A DNA stretch of 30,546 bases from Pseudoruminococcus_B sp937901805 (GCA_963560245.1 CAUWNS010000022.1:1-30546), one strand, 5' to 3'. Shown: positions 8,525-17,803, counted from the stretch's first letter. Made by a program: numbers and translations. The notes: generated from the letters alone by a model not told the origin.

Positions 8525-8769
8525 TTCATAAAAATAAAAATCCCTCTGTCCCCTTTAGTCTGGGACGGAAGGATTCCGCGTTGCCACCCAAATTGCCGGA
8601 AACTTGCCGTTCCGACCGCTCGATCCGTGCGGTAAAGGGCACGCCCCTCCGGCTCGCCGCCGACAGCTCGGGGAGTGGAAAAGCCCAGCTTTTGCCCGGC
8701 TTGCACCGACCGCCGGTTCTCTGTTGCAAAAGGAAAGGGCCGCTTCTCCTGTCATTGCTGATTATTCTT
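8525..8769 (-). promoter_or_regulatory. T-box leader of serS (UCC serine specifier)
   Basis: On the minus strand the leader carries the invariant T-box AATTTGGGTGGCAACGCG (8594-8577), which pairs with the acceptor end of uncharged tRNA. Farther 5' are Stem I features: a GACAG/CTGTC base stem, AGAGAACCGG, and TCGGTGCAAGCCGG resembling the conserved GGTG region. The likely specifier is TCC at 8679-8677, followed by ACTCCCCGAGC in the expected place, and it codes for Ser like the downstream gene. Uncharged tRNA-Ser would favour the antiterminator over the terminator at 8530-8573. Confidence 0.93.
8530..8573 (-). terminator. regulated intrinsic terminator in the serS T-box
   Basis: On the minus strand TCCTTCCGTCCC (8573-8562) pairs with GGGACAGAGGGA (8552-8541) over 12 positions with one mismatch. 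TTTTTATTTTT follows. The 5' arm overlaps the region used by the T-box antiterminator. Confidence 0.88.
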
Positions 8770-8775
8770 TTTTAG

Positions 8776-8804
8776 AGTATAGCCGATTCCCGAAAAATAT
8801 GCAA
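8776..8804 (-). promoter_or_regulatory. sigma-A promoter of the serS leader
   Basis: On the minus strand TTGCAT (8804-8799), a 17-base spacer and TATACT (8781-8776) form a near-consensus promoter just upstream of the T-box RNA. Confidence 0.8.
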
Positions 8805-9052
8805 GAGGAGGATTTTTTTATTTCCCTGCAGTTTTTTGTTTGGAACTGTACTTTTTCAGAATACAATTTTTGTAAAATGTATTTGAAAGAAAGACCAATT
8901 TGGTGATTCTATGAAAAATGGCATTCTATTTTCGGATTTTTATGGGAATATTATTCGAAAATCAAGCGCCGCAAATCTGGCATTAGACAAAACATCTAAA
9001 TTTTGATACAAAAATTGTCTGTTTTCTTGAGTGAAAAACCGGACGGTACAAA

Positions 9053-9081
9053 TTGTCTGCGGGAAATAAAAATGCTATAAT
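9053..9081 (+). promoter_or_regulatory. sigma-A promoter of the P-loop NTPase / 2-oxoacid oxidoreductase operon
   Basis: TTGTCT (9053-9058), a 17-base spacer and TATAAT (9076-9081). The -35 lies in the second copy of a direct repeat, TACAAAAATTGTCTG at 9007-9021 and TACAAATTGTCTG at 9047-9059, which could be an operator. Confidence 0.75.
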
Positions 9082-9187
9082 AACGATAAGCAGCCATGGG
9101 CGAACGGTTTTCAGCCATAGCTTTCCCGGCTGCTTTCGCCGTTTGGGCAACTGGACGGCTTGTGAATGATAGAAAGGTGGAACTTTT
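9082..9187 (+). promoter_or_regulatory. structured 5' UTR with alternative pairings
   Basis: The 106 bases between the promoter and the TTG start contain a perfect 8-bp stem, AAGCAGCC (9088-9095) with GGCTGCTT (9128-9135). A competing 7-bp stem is CGAACGG (9101-9107) with CCGTTTG (9139-9145). A GCCGT/ACGGC hairpin lies just before the ribosome site. There is no poly-T tract, so any control would be at translation or stability. I do not recognise a riboswitch class. Confidence 0.35.
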
Positions 9188-9862
9188 TTGATAGAGGAAC
9201 TCTCTCATCTGATTGTGGTGACCGGGCACTACGGGAGCGGGAAGACCAACCTGAGCGTCAATCTTGCACTCGATCTGCGTGCCCGCGGGGAACAGGTCGT
9301 GGTGGTGGATCTGGACATCGTCAATCCCTATTTCCGTACGGCGGATTTTGCACAGATGTTCGGTAGTAAGGGGATTTCGGTCATCAATCCGGAATTTGCC
9401 AATACCAATCTGGATCTCCCGGTGGTTAACCCCCAAATTTATTCGGCGTTTAACCAGCCCGATTCCTACGTGATTTTCGATGTGGGCGGCGATGACGACG
9501 GGGCAATTGCCCTGGGGCAGTATGCCCATCTGTTTTCGCAGCGGGAATACTCCATGCTCTATGTGGTTAACCGTTTCCGCCATGTCGAGCCGGATACCGG
9601 GGAGGCGGTCGGCCTTCTCCGCCGGATCGAGGCAAGCTCCCGGCTCAAAGTGACCGGGATCGTGAACAATTCGCATTTATCGGAGGAAACCAGCCCGGAA
9701 ACCGTACTGGAATCCGTCCGTTATGCCAAAGAGATCGCCTCTCTCAGCGGCATCCCTTTGTTGGGTACTGCTGTGAAAGAGGGGATTGCACAGGCTCTGT
9801 CCGGACAGGTGGAACACCTGTACCCAGTCAGGCGCTATGTCAAAACTCTTTGGGAAAAATAA
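9188..9862 (+). CDS. ParA/MinD-type P-loop NTPase
   Basis: This 224-residue protein is a SIMIBI-class P-loop ATPase (CobQ/CobB/MinD/ParA nucleotide-binding family). The Walker A loop is GHYGSGKTNLS (about residues 13-23), followed by VVVVDLDIVNPYFR, where the Asp is the usual switch I residue, and VIFDVGGDDDGA as the Walker B/switch II region. There is no helix-turn-helix, membrane-targeting helix or Fe-S cysteine pair, so plasmid partition or Fe-S scaffold roles have no support. It is the first gene of the 2-oxoacid:ferredoxin oxidoreductase operon; a role tied to that enzyme is likely but unknown. The start is TTG 9188, eight bases after AAAGGTGG; no ATG fits the N-terminal strand. Confidence 0.82.
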   Translation: MIEELSHLIVVTGHYGSGKTNLSVNLALDLRARGEQVVVVDLDIVNPYFRTADFAQMFGSKGISVINPEFANTNLDLPVVNPQIYSAFNQPDSYVIFDVGGDDDGAIALGQYAHLFSQREYSMLYVVNRFRHVEPDTGEAVGLLRRIEASSRLKVTGIVNNSHLSEETSPETVLESVRYAKEIASLSGIPLLGTAVKEGIAQALSGQVEHLYPVRRYVKTLWEK

Positions 9863-9923
9863 GGCAACAGCAGGGATTTGCATCCACTTTGTAAACCCTG
9901 AAACAAACAGTGGAGGTGTTTTC

Positions 9924-10130
9924 ATGGCCAAAATGACCGTCAATGAATCGCGCTGCAAAGGGTGCGGGCTGTGCGTGACTGCATGCCCGAAAAAAATTAT
10001 CGCCCTCTCCAAGACCCGCCTCAATGAGAAGGGCCTTCATCCGGCAGAAGTCATTGATATGGACAAGTGCATCGGATGCGCAATGTGCGCAATGATGTGT
10101 CCGGACGTCGCGATTACAGTAGAAAGGTAG
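9924..10130 (+). CDS. korD: 2-oxoacid:ferredoxin oxidoreductase, delta (2[4Fe-4S] ferredoxin) subunit
   Basis: This 68-residue protein is a bacterial-type ferredoxin with two CxxCxxCxxxCP motifs: CKGCGLCVTACP (about residues 11-22) and CIGCAMCAMMCP (about 48-59). Each should bind one [4Fe-4S] cluster. In this enzyme family the delta subunit carries electrons from the thiamine-pyrophosphate catalytic core to external ferredoxin. The start is ATG 9924 behind GGAGGTG; an open frame continues upstream but has no ribosome site. It is followed 9 bases later by the alpha subunit. The symbol follows the family convention; a vor-type (branched-chain) name would be equally valid because the substrate is not fixed by sequence. 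Confidence 0.9.
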   Translation: MAKMTVNESRCKGCGLCVTACPKKIIALSKTRLNEKGLHPAEVIDMDKCIGCAMCAMMCPDVAITVER

Positions 10131-10139
10131 GAAGACAAC

Positions 10140-11200
10140 ATGGCTGAAAAAGTTCTCATGAAAGGAAATGAGGCAATTGCAGAAGCGGCTATGCGTGCCG
10201 GCTGCCGTCATTTCTTTGGTTATCCGATTACTCCGCAGACGGAGATTTCCGCATACCTGTCCAAAAAGATGCCGAAAATCGGCGGCACCTTCCTTCAGGC
10301 GGAATCTGAAGTAGCTGCAATCAATATGGTGCTCGGCGCTGCGTCCTGCGGCGTGCGTGCAATGACCTCCTCTTCTTCTCCGGGTATCTCCCTGAAAACC
10401 GAGGGGATCTCCTATATTGCCGGCTCCGACGTCCCCTGCGTGATTGTCAACGTCCAGCGCGGCGGCCCGGGACTCGGCAGCATTCAGCCGGCCCAGTCCG
10501 ACTATTGGCAGGCAACCAAAGCGCTCGGCCACGGTGATTTCCATGTCCTCGTCTATGCTCCGTCTTCCGTTCAGGAGATGGTGGATTACGTCTATGAGGC
10601 GTTTGATAAGGCGGAACAGTACCGGATGCCGGCTATGATCCTCAGCGACGGCGTCCTGGGTCAGATGATGGAACCGGTTGAATTTACAGATCCTGTCATC
10701 AATCCGCATGACAAATCCTGGGCGACTACAGGCCACGAAAATAAGCGCGCTCACAATGTCGTCAACTCCCTGTACCTGACTCCGCAGGAACTCGAGGATC
10801 TGGTGCATCAGCGGTTTGAGCGCTACAAACTTGTCGAGCAGAACGAACCGAAGGCAGAGGAATACCTGACTGAGGATGCAGATATCGTACTGGTCGCCTA
10901 CGGCGCTACTGCCAGAATTGCAAAGGCAGCTGTCAACCAGGCAAGGGAAATCGGCATCAAAGCCGGCCTTATCCGCCCGATCACCCTGTGGCCGTTCCCG
11001 AAAGCAAGCTTTGAAAAAGCAGCGGAGCACGCAAAGAAATTCCTGTGCGTGGAAATGAGTATGGGCCAGATGGTGGAGGATGTCACTCTGGCTATCCATT
11101 CCAGCAGGCCGGTTGCTTTCTTTGGCAGAACCGGCGGCGTGATCCCTGCTCCGGCAGAAGTGTTCGAAGCAATAAAAAAACATACAGGGGGTGCTGAATA

Positions 11201-11201
<1 letters not shown>
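10140..11201 (+). CDS. korA: 2-oxoacid:ferredoxin oxidoreductase, alpha subunit
   Basis: This 353-residue protein is the alpha subunit of a four-subunit 2-oxoacid:ferredoxin oxidoreductase, which decarboxylates a 2-oxoacid and makes acyl-CoA, CO2 and reduced ferredoxin. The N-terminus, LMKGNEAIAEAAMRAG followed by FFGYPITPQTE, is the family signature of the pyrimidine-side domain, and ISLKTEGISYIAGSDVPCV is also typical. The subunit is often annotated as VorB or KorA; sequence alone does not separate 2-oxoglutarate from branched-chain substrates. The start is ATG 10140. Its stop overlaps the beta-subunit start (TAATG), which suggests translational coupling. Confidence 0.93.
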
Positions 11202-11952
<751 letters not shown>

Positions 11953-11953
<1 letters not shown>

Positions 11954-12489
11954 TGGCTGATACAAAAAATATTGTTTTGGCGGGCTTTGGCGGACAGGGT
12001 ATCCTGTTTGCCGGCAAGGTCATGGCCTATACCGGCTTGATGGAGGGCAAACAGGTTTCCTGGCTTCCTTCCTATGGCCCTGAGATGCGCGGCGGTACGG
12101 CAAACTGCAGCGTGTGTATTTCTGACGAGCCAATCGCTTCCCCGGTTGTCCTCAACCCCAATATCCTCATTGCGATGAACCTCCCGAGTTATCAGAAATT
12201 TATCGACGCTGTCCCGGCTGGCGGCAAGGTTTTCCTGGATTCCAGCCTGATCGATGTCAAATGCGACCGTACGGATATTGATGTTTACTACGTCCCGGCA
12301 ACCGAACTCTCCAACTCGGAGAATCTCCAGAGCCTGGCCAATATCATTTTGCTTGGCAAAGTCCTGAAAGAGACCCAGTTCGCTTCCTATGAAGGCGTGA
12401 AAAAGGGAATCGGCAAATGTGTTTCTGCAAGAAAAGCACATCTGCTGGACGCCAACGTCCGCGCCATTGATCTCGGTATGACATTATAA
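11953..12489 (+). CDS. korC: 2-oxoacid:ferredoxin oxidoreductase, gamma subunit
   Basis: This 178-residue protein is the gamma subunit. It has the family's N-terminal glycine-rich loop LAGFGGQGILFAGKV (about residues 9-23) and the conserved SYGPEMRGGTANCSV (about 40-54). In homologues this domain packs against the catalytic subunits and helps bind CoA. The start is ATG 11953, coupled to the beta subunit. It is the last gene of the operon and is followed by a strong terminator at 12528-12564. With delta, alpha and beta upstream, the complex is complete. Confidence 0.93.
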
Positions 12490-12527
12490 GACGGCGAATT
12501 GCATTTTTCGCCGGAACATGCTATGAT

Positions 12528-12564
12528 GAAGGCGTATTTCCGCTTGGAAATACGCCTTCTTTTT
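12528..12564 (+). terminator. rho-independent terminator of the 2-oxoacid oxidoreductase operon
   Basis: A perfect 14-base-pair stem (12528-12541 with 12546-12559) closes a GCTT loop and is followed by TTTTT. Confidence 0.93.
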
Positions 12565-12598
12565 ATGGGAGAATGAAGAGATAGAGGAGCGATGAACC

Positions 12599-13621
12599 AT
12601 GGAAAAAATAAAGATCTTTTTCCGCAGGCTTCGTGGGATGAGCCTGAAAAAGATGTGGCGGATTGTCCGCCAGGTCCATCAGGATTCCGGAAAACCGAGT
12701 ATCCTGATTTTTCTGGATATGGTCTACTGCGCGATTGTCTATGGGGTGGGTTATCAGGATTATCAAGTGTTCGGTTTTGCCCATATCCGTGGAAAGAAAA
12801 AACGCCGGACATTTATGACTATGAACGACAACCTTTCGGTAGTTCGTACTATGAATGACAGGAACGTCTCCCGTCTTTTTGTGGACAAATGTGAATTTAA
12901 CCGCCGTTTTTCCAGTTATATCGGACGGGAATATCTCGATCTAAGGGAATGTACGTTTGAAGAATTCGACCGGTTCCTTCAGGGGAAAACGGCTGTCTTT
13001 GCCAAAACGGTGGATAATTTCGGCGGCAAGGGAATTGCTAAATTGGAATTGGAACAATTTCCGGATCACCGGCTTTTGTACCGGATGATGCTTGCGGGAA
13101 AACAGTATCTTGTGGAAGAATGTATCCGGCAGGACGCACGGATGAGCAGCCTGTGCGCTTCCTCTGTCAATACAATCCGGATTGTGACTCTGGTTCAGGA
13201 TGGACAGGTTCATATCATGTATTCACTGATCCGCATCGGAGATGGGAAACGTTTTGTCGATAATATTTCCAGTGACGGGATGTACTGCCCGGTGGATGAA
13301 AACGGTGTGCTCTGCAAACCGGCTTTTTGTGACGCAACTGGCGAATATTATGAAACACACCCTTATACCGGGGCAAAATTGCTGGGCTTCCAAATCCCCT
13401 GTTTCCATCAGGCGCTGGAAATGGTAAAACGCGCTGCTTTGGAAATCAAAGAAGTCCGCTATGTCGGATGGGACGTTGCAATTTCAGAAAACGGACCGTT
13501 GCTTGTGGAGGGCAATACAATCCCGGGATACGATATGTGCCAGAACTATTACCATCTCGGAGAAGAAAAAATTGGCATTTATCCGAAGTTTAAACAGGTC
13601 ATGGGAGACCGGATTGCATAG
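12599..13621 (+). CDS. ATP-grasp enzyme, sugar-transfer-associated class
   Basis: This 340-residue protein resembles the ATPgrasp_ST family, ATP-grasp enzymes found beside glycosyltransferase and cell-surface polysaccharide genes. The ATP-grasp core is visible: VFAKTVDNFGGKGI (about residues 135-148) as the first ATP-binding lysine and glycine loop, the YLVEE hinge strand, SSVNTIRIVT, and VGWDVAI...LLVEGNTIPGYD near residue 300, where the Glu and Asn should bind Mg2+-ATP. The product is an unknown acyl-phosphate-derived ligation. The start is ATG 12599, nine bases after GAGGAG. The response regulator starts 21 bases downstream, so the two may share a transcript. Confidence 0.8.
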   Translation: MEKIKIFFRRLRGMSLKKMWRIVRQVHQDSGKPSILIFLDMVYCAIVYGVGYQDYQVFGFAHIRGKKKRRTFMTMNDNLSVVRTMNDRNVSRLFVDKCEFNRRFSSYIGREYLDLRECTFEEFDRFLQGKTAVFAKTVDNFGGKGIAKLELEQFPDHRLLYRMMLAGKQYLVEECIRQDARMSSLCASSVNTIRIVTLVQDGQVHIMYSLIRIGDGKRFVDNISSDGMYCPVDENGVLCKPAFCDATGEYYETHPYTGAKLLGFQIPCFHQALEMVKRAALEIKEVRYVGWDVAISENGPLLVEGNTIPGYDMCQNYYHLGEEKIGIYPKFKQVMGDRIA

Positions 13622-13642
13622 AAAAAACAGGAGGAAGGAATT

Positions 13643-14341
13643 ATGCAGCCGTATCAAATTCTGGTGGTAGAAGATGATAACAGTACCAATGAACTGCTGT
13701 GTACCATCTTAAAAAAAGAGGGGTACTGTGTTACCTCTGCGTTTTCCGGGACAGAGGCAAAATTGCGTTTGGAACAGGGTGAATATGATCTGCTGTTGCT
13801 GGACTTAATGCTTCCAGGCATTACGGGGGAAGAACTGATTAGCACGCTGCGCCGGGAAAAGACGATTCCAGTCATTGTTATCTCAGCGAAAACGGCAATG
13901 GAAGATCGAATCGGCGTACTCAAAAGCGGGGCGGATGATTTTATTTCCAAGCCCTTTGACGTCGGGGAGGTGCTCGCCCGGGTGCAGGCGCAGCTGCGCC
14001 GCTATCGGGAATTTTCCGCAAAGGAACCCGGGGAAGAACATGCGGTGCTGAAATATAAAGATCTTGTGCTCGATCCGGAAACCGTATCTGTGACTGTTGC
14101 GGGCAATCCGATACAGCTGACCGCGCGGGAATTTAAAATTTTACAGCTCCTGATGAGCTATCCCAAAAAGGTCTTCACCAAGGAAAACCTCTTTACCCAT
14201 GTCTGGAACGAGGAGTTTTTTGGAGGAGACAATACCGTAAACGTCCATATCAGCAATCTGCGTGCTAAACTTGCCAAATACCACGAAGGAGAAGAGTATA
14301 TCAAAACCGTATGGGGGATTGGCTTTAAAATGGCGGATTAG
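13643..14341 (+). CDS. OmpR/PhoB-family response regulator
   Basis: This 232-residue regulator has a receiver domain (about residues 5-115) with the acidic pair Asp11/Asp12, phosphoacceptor Asp54 in LLLLDLMLPG and FISKPFD. The C-terminal winged helix (about 135-232) has LTAREFKILQLLMSYP and the recognition region DNTVNVHISNLRAKL. It probably receives phosphate from the histidine kinase at 16191 and controls the ABC transporter between them. Direct CTT repeats at 14357-14397 are a likely binding site. The start is ATG 13643 after GGAGGAAGG. Confidence 0.93.
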   Translation: MQPYQILVVEDDNSTNELLCTILKKEGYCVTSAFSGTEAKLRLEQGEYDLLLLDLMLPGITGEELISTLRREKTIPVIVISAKTAMEDRIGVLKSGADDFISKPFDVGEVLARVQAQLRRYREFSAKEPGEEHAVLKYKDLVLDPETVSVTVAGNPIQLTAREFKILQLLMSYPKKVFTKENLFTHVWNEEFFGGDNTVNVHISNLRAKLAKYHEGEEYIKTVWGIGFKMAD

Positions 14342-14356
14342 CCCTGTCTTGGGAAA

Positions 14357-14412
14357 CTTTAAACCTTTCTTTAACTTTTCTTGAATTTATCTTACGCCGG
14401 GTATTTTATGAT
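14357..14412 (+). promoter_or_regulatory. promoter/operator with CTT direct repeats before the ABC transporter
   Basis: CTTTAAA (14357), CTTTAAC (14369), CTTGAAT (14380) and CTTACGC (14391) are spaced 12, 11 and 11 bases, one helix turn each. This is typical of sites for OmpR/PhoB-family regulators. A TATGAT -10 lies at 14407-14412 without a good -35, as expected for an activator-dependent promoter. Confidence 0.55.
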
Positions 14413-14443
14413 AAGAGCATCAAAGGATGAAAGGTTGGTTTAC

Positions 14444-15367
14444 ATGACGGAAACTGTTTTGGTCACGCAAAACCTGACCAAAAGATACGGCGGCATTTTG
14501 GCGCTTGATCATGTCAGTATGACGATAGAACGCGGACAGATTTACGGCCTGGTCGGAAAAAACGGCGCGGGTAAGACAACTCTGATCCGTGCCATCGCCT
14601 CTCAGACAATTCCGGATCTGGGTGCGGTTGCCCTGTTTGGGGATGATACCCCAAAAGGGTTGGAGCAGGCGCGCCGCCGTACCGGCGTGATGGTGGAGAC
14701 CCCGAGTTTTTTCCCTTTCATGACAGCTAAGGAAAATCTGGAGTATTACCGTATCCAGCGTGGAATTGCAGGCGCGCACCGTGCTGATGAAGCTTTGGCG
14801 CGGGTCGGCCTTTCCGAGACAGGGGGAAAAAAGTTTAAAGACTTTTCTCTTGGGATGAAACAGCGGTTGGGTCTTGGCCTGGCGATTATGGGCAATCCGG
14901 ATTTTCTGCTGCTGGACGAGCCGGTCAACGGCCTTGACCCAATGGGAATTGTCGATGTCCGCAACATGCTATTAAGGCTCAATCAGGATAAAGGAACGAC
15001 CATTTTAATCTCCAGCCATATTCTGACGGAACTTTCCAGTTTGGCTACGCATTATGGTTTTCTCAACGGCGGAAAGCTGATTGAGGAAATTTCGGCCGAA
15101 CAGCTTCACGATAAATGCAGGGAATGCCTGCAATTTACTGTAGGTGACAGCGCAAAGGCGGCTGCAGTAATTGAACGTGTGCTTGGAAGTACGGCTTATG
15201 AAATCCTGAACGGGGAGCAGATCCGGCTCTATCAGTTTTTGGAAGAATCCAATCAGGTCAACCGCGTTTTGGTGGAAAATGATGTCGAAGTCTATGCCAT
15301 TGAAACAAGGGGTGAAAACCTGGAAGATTATTTTATCTCACTGGTAGGAGGCGAACAGGATGCTTAA
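14444..15367 (+). CDS. ABC transporter ATP-binding protein
   Basis: This is the ATPase of an ABC exporter-type transporter, about 307 residues. It contains Walker A GKNGAGKTTLI, the ABC signature as FSLGMKQRLGLG, Walker B FLLLDEPVNGLDP and the switch histidine in ILISSHILTEL. The C-terminal 90 residues form the extra domain usual in the lantibiotic-immunity/BcrA type. The start is ATG 14444 behind GAAAGG; an open frame runs upstream to 14381 but overlaps the regulator binding repeats. It pairs with the permease at 15360, whose start overlaps this gene by eight bases. Confidence 0.93.
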   Translation: MTETVLVTQNLTKRYGGILALDHVSMTIERGQIYGLVGKNGAGKTTLIRAIASQTIPDLGAVALFGDDTPKGLEQARRRTGVMVETPSFFPFMTAKENLEYYRIQRGIAGAHRADEALARVGLSETGGKKFKDFSLGMKQRLGLGLAIMGNPDFLLLDEPVNGLDPMGIVDVRNMLLRLNQDKGTTILISSHILTELSSLATHYGFLNGGKLIEEISAEQLHDKCRECLQFTVGDSAKAAAVIERVLGSTAYEILNGEQIRLYQFLEESNQVNRVLVENDVEVYAIETRGENLEDYFISLVGGEQDA

Positions 15368-16148
15368 CTATATCCGGAGTGAATTGTATAAAACATTTCG
15401 CCGCAAGTATCTTTATATTTTTACAGGAATTTGCTGTCTGCTGTGTGTCGGGGTGAATTTATCTGCCTTTTTCTCGAATCAGAAATACGGTGCGATTGTG
15501 GATTTTGACGGGGTTCTCTGTATGGGTATGATGATGTTCCCAGCGGTCACCTACCTGATGTTGATTACCACGGATATTGTCTTTTCCGATGAATATAAGC
15601 ATGGTACTTTTAAAAATGTTATCTCCTATGGAGTTCCGCGCTGGCAGGTGTATTTTGGAAAATTGTGTGTCAGTATCCTGATCACTGCGCTGTTCGGCGC
15701 TGTAATTTTGGGAGTATTTATGCTCTCTGCATTTTTATCCGTACCGATGTCGGAACAAAGCGGATATGTGCTGCAATGGTTTTGGGCTTATCTCGGCGGC
15801 GCCATCCCAATCTGGGTTTCTGGGATCTGTTTGGCTGTGATGTTGTTTTCAATCGTCCGCAGTTCTACAGCCGCGAGCTTTATTTATGCCGGGATTCTGG
15901 CTTTTCTTGGACCGATTATGCTGATTTTGGAGTATTATGTGTCTGGTTTCTTTGCCTCCGTCCACGCGTGGCTGCCGATGTCTGTGATGGACAGCTGGAG
16001 CGCCTGTATGATGAAAATAGACATTACGCAGGTAAACACTGTATTTTCCACCGGATTGTTTGCACACAGCTGGGCGGTTGGAGTACTGTGGATAGTTGGA
16101 ACCTGTCTTGTCGGATATCTTGTTTTCCGGAAAAAGGAAATTAAATAA
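15360..16148 (+). CDS. ABC-2 type transporter permease
   Basis: This 262-residue membrane protein has about six predicted transmembrane segments and begins MLNYIRSELYKTFRRKYLY, the typical amphipathic lead of ABC-2 family permeases related to bacitracin/lantibiotic transporters. It should form the membrane channel for the ATPase encoded just upstream, with which its start overlaps. A strong AGGAGG lies within the end of that gene. The position between a response regulator and a histidine kinase suggests induction by envelope stress or an antimicrobial peptide. The cargo is unknown. Confidence 0.88.
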   Translation: MLNYIRSELYKTFRRKYLYIFTGICCLLCVGVNLSAFFSNQKYGAIVDFDGVLCMGMMMFPAVTYLMLITTDIVFSDEYKHGTFKNVISYGVPRWQVYFGKLCVSILITALFGAVILGVFMLSAFLSVPMSEQSGYVLQWFWAYLGGAIPIWVSGICLAVMLFSIVRSSTAASFIYAGILAFLGPIMLILEYYVSGFFASVHAWLPMSVMDSWSACMMKIDITQVNTVFSTGLFAHSWAVGVLWIVGTCLVGYLVFRKKEIK

Positions 16149-16190
16149 TGCTCAGGTATACGTTGATTTCATGAAAGGGGAATGGAATTT

Positions 16191-17105
16191 ATGCTGGGAG
16201 CCGCAGTGGTCATTCTGACAGTTCTGCTCTGCCTGTGTGTGGTAACGCTTCTGCTTAAACAGAAAAATATCGACAGCGCAGAAGAACAGCTGCGCAGGAT
16301 CAACGTCACCCATACCAATGGCAGGGTACAGCTGACCTCACCGGATCGCGGGCTGGAGCGGCTCTATATCCAAATTAACGCGGTATTGGATGCAAGACAG
16401 GCGGCAGATGCGGATTACCGCAACAAGGAACGGCAGCTTCGGGGGCAGATTGCAAATATCTCTCATGATTTGCGTACTCCGTTGACAGCGATTCGAGGCT
16501 ATCTTCAGCTGCTGCACGATCCTGCCTGTACGCCGGAAGAGCGGGATTCCTATCTGCAAATCATAGAAAAGCGTTCCCAGGCGCTCCAGACTCTCATTAC
16601 AAATTTCTACGATTTATCCCGTGTGGAATCCGGGGAATATCAGACAAATCTGGTGCCGGTCGATCTGTATGCGGTGCTTTGTGAACTGATTGCAAGCTTT
16701 TACAGTGCTTTTTCCGAACAGGGTCTGGAAGTTCATCCGGATTTGGAAGAATCCCTCCCCATGGTACTGGCGGATAAAGATGCGGTTGTCCGGATTTTTT
16801 CAAACCTGCTGCAAAATGCCCTTGTCCATGCACAGGGGGAACTGGCGGTTCGGCAATACCGTCAGGCCAATATTGTGGTTACACAGTTTTCCAATCCTGC
16901 AGCAGGTTTGACGCAACAGGATATGGAGCATATTTTTGACCGTTTTTATATGGCGGATCGGGTGCGTTCCGGACAAAATACCGGTTTGGGGCTGTGTATT
17001 GTCAAAAAGCTGGTGGAGCATATGGGACATACAGTAACGGCCTGCCTGGAAGAGGGGAATTTCTGTATTACTATCCAGTGGAATACAGTGTCAAAAGTAT
17101 CATAA
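16191..17105 (+). CDS. sensor histidine kinase with a single membrane segment
   Basis: This protein of about 304 residues is a histidine kinase with almost no extracellular part: one N-terminal transmembrane segment (LGAAVVILTVLLCLCVV), a linker, the HisKA helix with the phospho-acceptor ISHDLRTPL, and an HATPase_c domain with the N box (NLLQNALVHA), F box (FDRFYM) and G box (GLGLCIV). The G1 box is poorly conserved. Such kinases usually do not sense a ligand directly but respond through the partner ABC transporter. ATG 16191 lies 10 bases after AAAGGGG; the earlier in-frame ATG 16182 is only one base from it and is less likely. Confidence 0.92.
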   Translation: MLGAAVVILTVLLCLCVVTLLLKQKNIDSAEEQLRRINVTHTNGRVQLTSPDRGLERLYIQINAVLDARQAADADYRNKERQLRGQIANISHDLRTPLTAIRGYLQLLHDPACTPEERDSYLQIIEKRSQALQTLITNFYDLSRVESGEYQTNLVPVDLYAVLCELIASFYSAFSEQGLEVHPDLEESLPMVLADKDAVVRIFSNLLQNALVHAQGELAVRQYRQANIVVTQFSNPAAGLTQQDMEHIFDRFYMADRVRSGQNTGLGLCIVKKLVEHMGHTVTACLEEGNFCITIQWNTVSKVS

Positions 17106-17204
17106 CTGTGTTGGAACAACAGGCACGGCAAACATCAAGTGAGAGAACCTTGCTTTTGCTGTGCCTCATATTCTGCTGGTAATTACCATTGTGGAGGAAG
17201 CACC

Positions 17205-17741
17205 ATGGACTACAATGAACAAAGCGGTTTTATACAGTCGCTTTTACAGCCGGATGAAATTTTGCTCTGGCAGGGCGCGCCAGGTCCTGGGAAAAGGAAG
17301 ACCTATGGGAAAATTCCCGTGTTTTTTGGAGCCATATGGCTGGCGTTTTCTTTGGTTATGGAAATAGCTTGTATTTTGAGCGGACAGATTTTTACGATTT
17401 TGTTTGGACTTCTTTTTGTATTGCCTGGATTTCTGATGACGTTTGGAGAACTGATCAGGAACGCGAAGCTAAAAGGAAAAATTTTCTATGTTATAACAGA
17501 TCGCCGTCTATTGATACAAGAGGGAGAGGAAATTGAAATTTTCACTGCCGATATGTTAACTCCCATGCAGATTCGTTTGAATCAAAATGGTACAGGAACG
17601 ATTTATTTTGAAAGAACTTACTTTTCAAAGAAGAATAACAGCCCCTATAACTGGATCTGTGCGCTGCAAAATCTGCCTGATGTCGGGCAGGCTCAAAACG
17701 CATTAACCGCTATGCTTTCAAAATCTGCTCAAAACAATTAG
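17205..17741 (+). CDS. bacterial PH-like membrane protein of unknown function
   Basis: This 178-residue protein has two closely spaced transmembrane segments (about residues 38-80) followed by a soluble part with VITDRRLLIQEGEE, the core strand pattern of bacterial PH (YdbT/bPH-type) domains. The N-terminal LQPDEILLWQGAP is also typical of these proteins. Function is unknown; several bPH proteins affect envelope stress or peptide resistance. The start is ATG 17205 after GGAGGAAG; an upstream extension from 17139 has no ribosome site. It lies 100 bases after the histidine kinase with no terminator between, so it probably belongs to the same operon, which ends at 17804-17837. Confidence 0.72.
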   Translation: MDYNEQSGFIQSLLQPDEILLWQGAPGPGKRKTYGKIPVFFGAIWLAFSLVMEIACILSGQIFTILFGLLFVLPGFLMTFGELIRNAKLKGKIFYVITDRRLLIQEGEEIEIFTADMLTPMQIRLNQNGTGTIYFERTYFSKKNNSPYNWICALQNLPDVGQAQNALTAMLSKSAQNN

Positions 17742-17803
17742 ATATAATATGGAATTCCGGCTTTGTTCAGAAAGATTCGGCCTGAAAGCCGTTCGTATTC
17801 TTT

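Noticed and set aside
8910..9005. 31-codon open frame starting ATG 8910
   Set aside because: The ribosome site is weak (GGTGATT), there is no recognisable pattern, and it lies between the serS promoter and the next promoter.
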